DNA of 33,328 nt from Cellvibrionaceae bacterium. Lineage in GTDB: Bacteria > Pseudomonadota > Gammaproteobacteria > Pseudomonadales > Cellvibrionaceae. Made by a program: the position numbers and the translations under genes. The stretch's first letter is position 1. Each line of letters opens with the position of its first letter. Below, piece by piece: positions 8,956-15,930 of this stretch. Below the pieces are notes generated by a model, which saw nothing but the letters and a program-made list of their open reading frames with translations, searched no databases and was not told where the DNA came from. The DNA is taken from assembly GCA_021151615.1 (NCBI GenBank), contig JAGKXA010000026.1, positions 1 through 33,328 on the forward strand, read 5' to 3'.

Positions 8956-10280
8956 CAAACTTGCGTGCACTGAAAATTGCCGTGTGTCTTTTTATGCTGA
9001 TCGCGGCAAATAGTTATGCCCAGTATCGACCAGAGATATTTCGTTGGGGTGATTTTGGTAACACACAAATTTATGCCGGTGGAAATCGCGGCGTGCAATT
9101 GATCCTTACGGATACCGCGCATTGGCAACAAGCGCTTGGTTATGCCGAACAACTCAGCCAGCAAGGCAATTTAAGTGCAGTCCTGTCGATTGATGATTAC
9201 CTTGCAAATATCGTTCAGCGCAACTCAAACTGCTTTGATGCCGCAACGCCGTTATCTGTCTACGCACAGGACCTACAACAACATCACCATTTCCAGCAAT
9301 TTACCCCATCCTTTGTTACCGGCTTTGGCACTGCTGGTAGCTATCTGTTTGCAATGCTAACGCAAGTTCCTGCAGGAATTTTTCGCGGGGCTTACAGCAT
9401 TGATTGGAACAATAACATTAGATTACCTATTGCCCCCTGCATTAACAGCAGCCAAGTCAGCTGGACAGCGCAACAACAGCAAGCCTCACTCCGTGATTTC
9501 CCTCCTCCGCCCACACCTTGGAAATTATTCAATAACTATCCATTAATCCAGCAGTGGATGCCCGACTACCCACTTTTTAAAAATTGGCAAAACGATAAAA
9601 AATTATTTGAAGTTTTACTGGGGAACACACTGAAAAACCCGGATAAAAAAGCAATAGCGCACTTGCCACTGATTGAAATACCATCAAACAGCAGCGGTGA
9701 CGAACTGGCTATTATTATTTCCGGTGATGGAGGCTGGGCCAACATTGATAAAGACATCGCCAATCAATTAGCTAAAGAGGGAATAGCAACCATCGGATGG
9801 AATTCGCTGGATTATTTTTGGGAAGAAAAATCACCCGCTATTGCCGGGCGAGATTTGCAAGCCGCCATTGATTATTACCTTAAGGCCTGGAACAAAAAGC
9901 GTGTTCTGCTTATCGGCTTTTCAATGGGGGCGGATGTTATGCCCTTTATGGTAAACCGTCTTAATAGCGAAACCAAAGCAAGAATTATCAGCGTGAATTT
10001 ATTAAATCCATCAACCAGTGTGGATTTTGTATTTCATCTTAGTGGTTGGCTGGGCAATGTGGATCGAGCCGCTCATTTGCTCTATCCGGAAATGAACGAC
10101 TGGAGCCAATGGCCTACGCGCTGTTTTTACAGCGAAAAAAGTGAGAGCCTGTGCGATGAGATTCAGGAACACAGTGCTGAAAAACCCGATAACCAGACGC
10201 TAATTTATTTACCCGGCGATCACCATTTTGATGGTAATTACCAACAATTGGTTAAACTCATCCTAAATAAAAAACCCTGA
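8952..10280 (+). CDS. virJ: VirJ/AcvB-family periplasmic serine hydrolase
   Basis: A periplasmic alpha/beta-hydrolase of the AcvB/VirJ family. Homologues in Agrobacterium/Rhizobium (next to the lysyl-PG synthase lpiA) and Pseudomonas (next to the alanyl-PG synthase) hydrolyse aminoacyl-phosphatidylglycerol, so this is the likely role here. The signal peptide is cut near ANSYAQ (residue 24). The C-terminal hydrolase domain (about 235-442) has SGDGGW (257-262), the nucleophile elbow GFSMGAD (Ser324) and a late GDHHFDG supplying the His. The N-terminal ~200 residues form a second AcvB-like half whose elbow-like stretch GFGTAGS (124-130) lacks the usual serine, so it is probably non-catalytic. 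The start codon overlaps the mprF stop (ATGA), so translation is likely coupled. A terminator covers its stop codon. Confidence 0.88.
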   Translation: MTNLRALKIAVCLFMLIAANSYAQYRPEIFRWGDFGNTQIYAGGNRGVQLILTDTAHWQQALGYAEQLSQQGNLSAVLSIDDYLANIVQRNSNCFDAATPLSVYAQDLQQHHHFQQFTPSFVTGFGTAGSYLFAMLTQVPAGIFRGAYSIDWNNNIRLPIAPCINSSQVSWTAQQQQASLRDFPPPPTPWKLFNNYPLIQQWMPDYPLFKNWQNDKKLFEVLLGNTLKNPDKKAIAHLPLIEIPSNSSGDELAIIISGDGGWANIDKDIANQLAKEGIATIGWNSLDYFWEEKSPAIAGRDLQAAIDYYLKAWNKKRVLLIGFSMGADVMPFMVNRLNSETKARIISVNLLNPSTSVDFVFHLSGWLGNVDRAAHLLYPEMNDWSQWPTRCFYSEKSESLCDEIQEHSAEKPDNQTLIYLPGDHHFDGNYQQLVKLILNKKP

Positions 10281-10299
10281 CCACAAGGATCAGGGTTTT
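10271..10299. terminator. Bidirectional terminator between virJ and the heme/CBM gene
   Basis: A 10-bp stem AAAACCCTGA / TCAGGGTTTT with a 9-base loop. It includes the virJ stop codon. A-rich flanks on the left mean the minus-strand transcript also ends in a T-rich run, so it can serve both convergent genes. A second imperfect inverted repeat (ACTCAC...GTGAGT, about 10304-10335) sits next to it. Confidence 0.85.
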
Positions 10300-10325
10300 C
10301 ATCACTCACCGAAACAATTGCGGTT

Positions 10326-11852
10326 TTAGTGAGTCAAGTTACGGCGTTCATCCATAATTTGCTGGAATTGGCTCGCCAAATCACTGGCACCAGCCGCTTG
10401 CCCGATTGAAAGCCCTGCTTCGTTCGATGAAAGCCCTGCAGCACGTGCCAGTGTTGTTGGCGAAGATGCACAGCGTTGGACCAAACAGGTTAGAACGATT
10501 TTGCGCTTTTCAAGATCATTAAACTGACGCTGTACGCCAGATTTAGGATCATTCATCTGCATTCCGGTTAAGAATCCAGACAGATCCGCGACCTGCCCTT
10601 CTGCACGGCCAAACACGTGACGGAATACTGTTTGTGTTTCACCTGCATGACAACCCGCGCAAGTATTCAATGAAAACTTATGGCGCGCTTCCAGATTGTT
10701 AATGCCGGGAGCTTCCCACACAGTAAATGGACCGAAATCAGCCAGTGATGCGGCGCCTGCAAATGCTTCTCCGTTCACGATATTAGGGATCTGGTGATCA
10801 CCTAATAAAATGTCGGCTTCATTGGCATTAATGTAGTCAGCTAAAAACGCGGTGCGGTTATGACGCTTGGCTGGCGTTTGTGCCACAGTAACCTGGCGCA
10901 ATTGACCTGTGGCGGAATTCAGTTTGAACTCACGTAACTCCCAGTCATGACCAAATGGAATTTCGTTAGTGCGCACCTGATTCAATGCACTGCCATTGGG
11001 CTTGCTTGCTACCGCCCCCTTGCGGGTCACTTTGTTTAATAACGTGAGCAGCGCAGTGTTGTAGTTCTCACCAAATGGAATTTTGCTCAATGCATGGAAC
11101 TCATCGACCCAGGCATTTAACTGCGCATCTGAATTTGCTTGCAGGCCGTATTCAAAAATAACGTTCGCAGGAAATACCGCATTACCATTAATAAAACCGT
11201 ATACAAAACGCACTTCGCCGCCACTGATCACCGTACCGCTCGCATCACGCTTATGCAAATCCGGGCGATACACAATGGACAATAAACGGAACGGCGCAAT
11301 TGCAGGGTTCAGGTTCACACCCGAGCCAACACTGCGATCGCGCCAGGGCTGCAAAAATAGACTATCGAAGCTTTCGCGCGCCGGTGCGATATCACCATTC
11401 ACACCGGTGTTAACCAAAAATTGCCCCAGCCACTGCTGGATAAAATCAGATTGCTGCTGCGCCGTTGGATTTGCTTGCGGCATCATCTGTGCAATTAAAT
11501 GTTGAATGGAAAGCTGCCCGGTTTTTGCGTGCACCGAATCCACCACCGACAAATCGCGAATCAACAACTCTTTGCTGATATCGATAGTTACGCACTCGCC
11601 CAGGCGAGTCCAGGGTTGCCAATCCTGCTGCGAATTTATCGAGGGACGCTCATTCTGGTTCCACCACTTCGCCTGGTAGAGAATATGATTCTCCACCACT
11701 TGTTGTGACGTACTGAATGATTGGGTATTGACCCATTGGGGGACACCATCGCAATTTACCGCTGTAGCAAAACTGGAAAAACCCAGAACTGCCGCACCGA
11801 TTAAACTGGACAATAAAGACAAACACTGTGGTTGATTTTTTCTAGTAATCAT
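10326..11852 (-). CDS. Secreted protein: CBM5/12-like chitin-binding module plus mono-heme (CxxCH) domain
   Basis: A 508-residue exported protein of unknown function. After a signal peptide (cut near SSFATA, residue 31) residues 34-88 read as a CBM5/12 chitin-binding module: Cys34, VVENHILYQAKWWNQNERP with the paired tryptophans, and closing W..WTRLGEC. The remaining ~420 residues do not match a family I can name. They hold one c-type heme motif, CAGCH (398-402), in the context FSLNTCAGCHAGET, and two later cysteines (456, 461). A secreted chitin-targeted heme protein could pass electrons to a lytic polysaccharide monooxygenase or act as an oxidase, but that is inference; no such enzyme is nearby. 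I chose ATG 11852 (AAGGA 7 bases upstream, proper signal peptide) over the longer frame to 11948. It is transcribed alone, towards a bidirectional terminator. Confidence 0.8.
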   Translation of the reverse strand: MITRKNQPQCLSLLSSLIGAAVLGFSSFATAVNCDGVPQWVNTQSFSTSQQVVENHILYQAKWWNQNERPSINSQQDWQPWTRLGECVTIDISKELLIRDLSVVDSVHAKTGQLSIQHLIAQMMPQANPTAQQQSDFIQQWLGQFLVNTGVNGDIAPARESFDSLFLQPWRDRSVGSGVNLNPAIAPFRLLSIVYRPDLHKRDASGTVISGGEVRFVYGFINGNAVFPANVIFEYGLQANSDAQLNAWVDEFHALSKIPFGENYNTALLTLLNKVTRKGAVASKPNGSALNQVRTNEIPFGHDWELREFKLNSATGQLRQVTVAQTPAKRHNRTAFLADYINANEADILLGDHQIPNIVNGEAFAGAASLADFGPFTVWEAPGINNLEARHKFSLNTCAGCHAGETQTVFRHVFGRAEGQVADLSGFLTGMQMNDPKSGVQRQFNDLEKRKIVLTCLVQRCASSPTTLARAAGLSSNEAGLSIGQAAGASDLASQFQQIMDERRNLTH

Positions 11853-12071
11853 ATAAATGTCCTTTTGTATTAGTAAATGATTCCTCAAGCTCTCACCTGA
11901 GGAAGCGCATTCTACGTTCGCAATAGTGACAATTACTAAAGAAACCAACGTTTTTTTTGTAACAATTTTTAACAGCTTGTTTTAACAGCAAATAACGTTA
12001 AATAACAAACAATAAGAGCAAAAACCAACAGCAAATAGTAAAAAAATTAATATGATTAACCCTACTGACCA

Positions 12072-12746
12072 TTACCACTCAATACCTTTTTGCGCTTTTA
12101 CGCCAGCATTAAATGCATGCTTGATTGATTTCACTTCGCTAAACGTATCCGCCAAATCTTCCAGATATTTTTTGGCGCCACGCCCGGTAATAATGACATT
12201 TTGATTACGTGGGCGATTTTTTATGGCATCAACCACTTTATCTTTATCCAAGTAGTGGTAATTGAGCATATAAGTGATTTCATCCAGCAACACTAAATGA
12301 ATCTCAGGGTCACGAAATACATGCTCACATTCCGCCCAGACTTTTTCTGCTGCCGCACGATCCTGCTCGGCATTTTGCGTCTCCCAGGTAAACCCGGTAC
12401 CCATCATAAAATATTCCAGCTGTGGACTGGCGCCGCGAAAAATACTTTCGGTTAAAAAATTCTTTTCCCCGCACTCCCAGGTACCTTTAATAAATTGCAC
12501 GATCGCCACCTTGTAGCCATGCCCAAGGCAGCGTAACGCCGTACCAAAACCCGATGAGCTTTTTCCCTTGCCATCCCCGGTTAACACTATCACCACACCG
12601 CGCTCTTCATCCGCACGCGCAATGGCCGCATCCACAATTTCTTTACGCTGTTGCATGCGCTCTTTATGACGCTGGGCTTTGTCGTGGCTCATCGAACCAT
12701 CATTGCTTAATGAATCGTCACTGCTTGATGAAATGTCGTCAGTCAT
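12072..12746 (-). CDS. cobO: Cob(I)yrinic acid a,c-diamide adenosyltransferase
   Basis: A cytoplasmic BtuR/CobO/CobA-type enzyme that transfers the adenosyl group of ATP to the cobalt of cob(I)alamin or corrinoid precursors. The P-loop is GDGKGKSSS (57-65), followed by LRCLGHGYKVAIVQFIKGTW and later LVLLDEITYMLNY and NVIITGRGA, all family-typical. Length is 224 aa (E. coli BtuR is 196). The first ~20 residues are a Ser/Asp-rich extension coded by short near-repeats, and Met19 could be the true start (12692), though neither start has a strong ribosome site. It lies 77 bp downstream of btuB on the same strand with a terminator-like hairpin between, so it probably gets its own promoter or read-through from the riboswitch-controlled unit. 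Function sure, start less so. Confidence 0.94.
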   Translation of the reverse strand: MTDDISSSSDDSLSNDGSMSHDKAQRHKERMQQRKEIVDAAIARADEERGVVIVLTGDGKGKSSSGFGTALRCLGHGYKVAIVQFIKGTWECGEKNFLTESIFRGASPQLEYFMMGTGFTWETQNAEQDRAAAEKVWAECEHVFRDPEIHLVLLDEITYMLNYHYLDKDKVVDAIKNRPRNQNVIITGRGAKKYLEDLADTFSEVKSIKHAFNAGVKAQKGIEW

Positions 12747-12761
12747 AATTTCTCTCTACAT

Positions 12762-12794
12762 AAAAAGATGGGCATCACTTTCGCTCTGCCCATC
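12762..12794 (-). terminator. Intrinsic terminator between btuB and cobO
   Basis: On the minus strand an 8-bp stem GATGGGCA / TGCCCATC with a 12-base loop is followed directly by five Ts. It lies 29 bases after the btuB stop and 15 bases before the cobO start codon. It should end most btuB transcripts and make cobO expression lower than, or partly independent of, btuB. Confidence 0.75.
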
Positions 12795-12823
12795 GGTTGA
12801 TGACTTTAAAGTACCGGCACTAC

Positions 12824-14788
12824 CTAAAAACGATAAACTACACCCGCTTCGTAATTTCGTTCTGGCTGGGGATATTGATAATAACCCGCCGTTGGCGATA
12901 CACCGTAAAAACCTGCATAGCGTTCATTGGTCAGGTTTTTAATTCGTCCGCTAATTTCAACACCTTTATACTGCCACGTAAGATTCAAATTAAATAGGAC
13001 AAGCGAATCCACTTTATCGCGTGCATTTGCGTCATCGCCAGTGCGATAGCGGCTACCGGTATAACTGGAATCCAGATACACATTGAGCGACTTAATTGGC
13101 GTAAACACTAAGGCAATGTTGGCGCGATTTTCCGCTACGAATGGTACTTTGTTGCCCGAAAAACTACCGCTAGTTAATTCAGCATCGGTATAGGTGTAGT
13201 TTGCTTGCAGACTAATTTCATCACTTAAAATTAATTGTGCATCAACAGCGACACCCTGACGGCGGGAGGAATCCAGATTAACATTCGCGCCATAGCCACC
13301 CCAAGAATTAAGCGCAGTAGCGTCATACATCAATTCATTATCAAGTTCCATATTATATAAAGTCCACTGTACAGACGCGTCTTCACCTCGCCATTCAGCT
13401 CCCAACTCGGTAGAACTACTGGTTTGCACTTCTAGAAACTCCACGCTCGGCAGCACCACGCCATTTTCATCAGCGTTGGCAAAGCGAAAGCCATCTGCGT
13501 AGCGACCAAATATACGCCAGTTACTATCGAGCTGATAACTAAGACCGAACTCACCTGCGGTTACATCGTCATCATGATTAACGTTAATAGCATGGTTGGT
13601 GTCATCTACAGAAGATTGGCGTAAGCCTGCAGTAACACTAAACGATTTAGTTAAGGGATAGACAACTTGTCCGTAGACGGCGTCAATGGTTTGCTCGACA
13701 TGGGTACCCCAATCGGGCACCTCGTACTCTGCGTCAATCCAATCGTATCCGAATGTAATTACGGCATTTCCGTTGGCGGTTGCCAAGTTTCCAATCACTC
13801 GGGGAGTCGCATTTTTTACGTGCATGTTGCCGAGCGTTGGAGCGCCATAACCATAATATGATTCTGTATCTTCATCACGATCTGCATACTCCGCCAACAA
13901 TTGCCAATTTTCAGTAATATCTACACCACCACCAACGCGCGCCAAATCGGTTTCCTGATTAGCGTAATCGGTAGGCGTACGCGCTTTGCGCGGATCAATT
14001 GCCGCCTGAGTATCGAGTAAGTAACCCGCTAGGTTTAACTCGTCATCAATGGTTTGGCCTTCAACAAACACAAATCCTTTGACGAAATCGTAACGAAGAT
14101 TTCCCAAAATGTTTTCATAAGCACTTTGGTTGTTTTCTCGGTAGTTATCCGCATTACGCTTTTGCGCAGAAACACTGTAACTCAAACCATTTTCAAAACC
14201 CTGGCTAACGCTCGCTGTGTAATCTTCCAGATTATCGCTGCCCGCTGTTGCGCTCACGGAACCATCGGTTTCACCTGCGGCTGCACGACGGGTAATAATA
14301 TTGATAACGCCACCGACTGCCTGATCACCATATAGTACACCCGCACTACCCTGTACAATTTCAATGCGCTCAACGTCTTTTAATGCAACGGTATTTAACG
14401 CCGGTGCCGCGAGTGAAGGGTTATTGAGTTTGCGGCCATCCACCAACACCAATACGTTATTCGCACCCGACAATCCACGCATGGATGCCGTTACGTTGCG
14501 CGCGCCGCTGCCATCGGAATCCGTTAATTGAATGCCTGCTTGTGTACGCAATACTTCGGATAATAATTTTGCGCCGGTTACACGAATTTCTTCTTCCGTA
14601 ATAATTTTGATTTGTGTGGCAACGGGCATTTGCACTGTTTCGCTGCGAGTCGCACTGACATAAACAGTTTCGAGTTTTTTCGCGTCATCTTTTTGTGTTG
14701 CAGCAAACGCAACGGGTGAACCAATGATGGCAGCACTTAACGTACTAATAACAAATACACTTGGCTTAATAATTTTTTGACTAGACAT
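12824..14788 (-). CDS. btuB: TonB-dependent vitamin B12 receptor (BtuB-type)
   Basis: An outer-membrane TonB-dependent transporter of 654 aa (E. coli BtuB is 614 mature plus signal). The signal peptide ends near AAIIGSPVAFAA (30) and a TonB box ETVYVSA follows at about 40-46. The plug domain has VLVLVDGRKLNNPS, VERIEIVQGSAGVLYGDQAVGG and GVINIITRR; the barrel ends in a C-terminal aromatic (VVYRF). Substrate is assigned from context: a cobalamin riboswitch precedes it and cobO follows. The plug also reads like the BtuB group. I chose ATG 14788, which has GAGGAAT upstream and gives a good signal peptide. The same frame continues upstream to a GTG at 14875 that has its own strong Shine-Dalgarno sequence in a hairpin loop, which is odd and listed separately. 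Confidence 0.92.
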   Translation of the reverse strand: MSSQKIIKPSVFVISTLSAAIIGSPVAFAATQKDDAKKLETVYVSATRSETVQMPVATQIKIITEEEIRVTGAKLLSEVLRTQAGIQLTDSDGSGARNVTASMRGLSGANNVLVLVDGRKLNNPSLAAPALNTVALKDVERIEIVQGSAGVLYGDQAVGGVINIITRRAAAGETDGSVSATAGSDNLEDYTASVSQGFENGLSYSVSAQKRNADNYRENNQSAYENILGNLRYDFVKGFVFVEGQTIDDELNLAGYLLDTQAAIDPRKARTPTDYANQETDLARVGGGVDITENWQLLAEYADRDEDTESYYGYGAPTLGNMHVKNATPRVIGNLATANGNAVITFGYDWIDAEYEVPDWGTHVEQTIDAVYGQVVYPLTKSFSVTAGLRQSSVDDTNHAINVNHDDDVTAGEFGLSYQLDSNWRIFGRYADGFRFANADENGVVLPSVEFLEVQTSSSTELGAEWRGEDASVQWTLYNMELDNELMYDATALNSWGGYGANVNLDSSRRQGVAVDAQLILSDEISLQANYTYTDAELTSGSFSGNKVPFVAENRANIALVFTPIKSLNVYLDSSYTGSRYRTGDDANARDKVDSLVLFNLNLTWQYKGVEISGRIKNLTNERYAGFYGVSPTAGYYQYPQPERNYEAGVVYRF

Positions 14789-14875
14789 GAGATTCCTCAA
14801 TCCTGAAATAGGGATGAGGGAGGGAACGCGGAAAAAGATGAATGGGCGCAGCCCAAAACATAAACAGATTTCCAC

Positions 14876-14898
14876 CTATGTTGCCCTCCGCGACATAG
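14876..14898 (-). promoter_or_regulatory. Hairpin presenting a Shine-Dalgarno sequence in the btuB leader
   Basis: On the minus strand a 6-bp stem (CTATGT / ACATAG) holds the sequence CGCGGAGGGCA in its 11-base loop. GGAGGG in this loop lies 8 bases before an in-frame GTG at 14875, which opens a 29-codon extension that runs into the btuB ATG at 14788. It lies about 30 bases downstream of the B12 box, so it may be part of the riboswitch expression platform that controls ribosome access. The structure is seen; the role is inferred. Confidence 0.5.
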
Positions 14899-14927
14899 TG
14901 AACAAGTAAGAGCATGGCTCTGGGATT

Positions 14928-15088
14928 GAGGCTGGTATCGGACTCATGGCGAAAAATCGCAGCATTTACCGTTGCGGGGGCAGTGTCGGAATTGCCAGGT
15001 ATTTACGAAAACCTGGCGCACCGACTTCCCATTGACTCTGATCCTGGCTTGCACTCTGACTAAAGAATGAACACCCATCAGACACCTC
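14928..15088 (-). ncRNA. Cobalamin (AdoCbl) riboswitch ahead of btuB
   Basis: On the minus strand the leader shows the conserved cobalamin-aptamer pieces in order. GAGGTGTCTGATG is the 5' side of the closing helix. It is followed by AATGGGAAGTCGGTG, a variable hairpin CCAGG...CCTGG, CCGACACTGCCCCCGCAACGG (the conserved core with GCCCCCGC), and finally the B12 box GAGTCCGATACCAGCC at 14928-14945, whose CCTC end pairs with the initial GAGG. It should bind adenosylcobalamin or another corrinoid and turn off btuB when B12 is plentiful. No T-run terminator lies between it and btuB, and the next hairpins include one with a ribosome-binding sequence, so control is probably at translation initiation. 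End points are approximate. Confidence 0.92.
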
Positions 15089-15254
15089 GGCGCGCAAGTT
15101 AAGGCGCTAGGCTCTGCAAGTCAAGCAATTCCTATGGCACCTGTAACAACAGTTATTGTTTGGCAAGCCTATATTTGAACCGCTATAGTTGGCGCACAAT
15201 CAGGTTTTATAAAACCCTATTGCATTCGATGAATAACAACACAAGGATTTTTAT
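15089..15254. promoter_or_regulatory. Divergent intergenic region between the btuB riboswitch and the RDD gene
   Basis: This stretch must carry the promoter of the btuB leader (minus) and that of the RDD gene (plus). It contains AT-rich blocks and an AACAACAGTTATTGTTTG imperfect inverted repeat around 15146-15163. I could not settle on a convincing -35/-10 pair for either strand. No open frame of interest was seen. Confidence 0.35.
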
Positions 15255-15719
15255 ATGAATAACCCTTATCAAGCGCCCGCGGCCGACTTGGCGACAGATC
15301 AACAAGAGCTTCTGTATGTCGGGTTCTGGCCGAGACTTGGCGCGGTCATCATTGACCAGATCATAGTGACCATCATCACCCTACCCATTTTATTGCTGGT
15401 GTATGGCATGGCTTACTTCACTAAAACAACATTTGTTGCCGGCCCATTGGATGTAGTGATTAGCTATGTATTCCCATTTGTGTGGGTATTGGCATTCTGG
15501 ACTTATCGTCAAGCAACTCCCGGAAAAATGGTCGTCGGTGCGAAAATTATCAGCGCAAAGACAGGCGGCAAGCCCACTACGGGACAATTGGTTGGTCGCT
15601 ACTTTGCTTACATCCTTTCCACTCTTCCATTGCTGCTCGGTTTTTTATGGGCGGCCTGGGATCCCAAAAAGCAAACCTGGCACGACAAGCTCGCAGGTAC
15701 TTACATAGTGCGCAATTAA
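15255..15719 (+). CDS. RDD-family small membrane protein
   Basis: A 154-residue inner-membrane protein of the RDD family, named for conserved Arg and Asp residues. Here they appear as FWPRLGAVIIDQIIV (Arg28 and Asp35 region) and WDPKKQTWHDKLAGTYIV near the C-terminus, where the second Asp sits. Three hydrophobic segments are visible (about 30-55, 68-85 and 115-133), with the family motif TPGKMVVGAKI between the second and third. The molecular role of most RDD proteins is unknown; some have been linked to ion transport or stress tolerance. Start ATG 15255, with AAGG about 10 bases upstream. It stands alone between a divergent B12 leader and a terminator, with no clear functional partner. Confidence 0.9.
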   Translation: MNNPYQAPAADLATDQQELLYVGFWPRLGAVIIDQIIVTIITLPILLLVYGMAYFTKTTFVAGPLDVVISYVFPFVWVLAFWTYRQATPGKMVVGAKIISAKTGGKPTTGQLVGRYFAYILSTLPLLLGFLWAAWDPKKQTWHDKLAGTYIVRN

Positions 15720-15738
15720 TTTAATTGCAGAACGACAG

Positions 15739-15761
15739 ACGGGAGCTTCGGCTCCCGTTTT
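15739..15761 (+). terminator. Rho-independent terminator of the RDD gene
   Basis: An 8-bp stem ACGGGAGC / GCTCCCGT closed by a stable TTCG tetraloop and followed by Ts, 20 bases after the stop codon. A textbook terminator that also separates the RDD gene from the zinc-type operon downstream. Confidence 0.92.
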
Positions 15762-15846
15762 GCTTTTGCCTCCCACAATTAGACAAACTGACCTTATCTC
15801 TTTTAGTCCCCCAAACCACCGCACTCGCCACAATCCCAAAAAAACC

Positions 15847-15875
15847 TTTTCAGTCGCAATTGTTATAGTATAACA
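15847..15875 (+). promoter_or_regulatory. Promoter with overlapping Zur-type palindrome
   Basis: A perfect 7-1-7 palindrome TGTTATA-G-TATAACA at 15861-15875 matches the core of gammaproteobacterial Zur boxes (GTTATA..TATAAC). A plausible sigma-70 promoter uses its right arm as -10: TTTTCA (15847-15852), a 16-bp spacer, then TATAAC (15869-15874). A repressor bound here would block RNA polymerase. It lies about 55 bases before the start of a His-rich receptor gene, supporting zinc control of the operon. Motif seen; regulator inferred. Confidence 0.7.
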
Positions 15876-15930
15876 TCTCATTGAATTTTTGATTCGACCT
15901 CCACCTTCTTATGTTTAACCGAGGTACACA

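Noticed and set aside
11853..12071. AT-rich 219-bp gap with repeated AACAGCAAATA as a possible origin, CRISPR or attachment site
   Set aside because: Only two copies of an 11-base string, no regular spacing, no DnaA-box cluster, no integrase; probably promoter DNA of the heme/CBM gene and 3' region of cobO.
12690..12745. Short near-repeat at the 5' end of cobO as a possible repeat element
   Set aside because: Only two imperfect ~20-base units coding Ser/Asp/Leu-type residues; better read as low-complexity coding sequence.
14054..14335. Plus-strand open frame within btuB
   Set aside because: Antisense to the conserved plug-domain coding sequence; no independent support.
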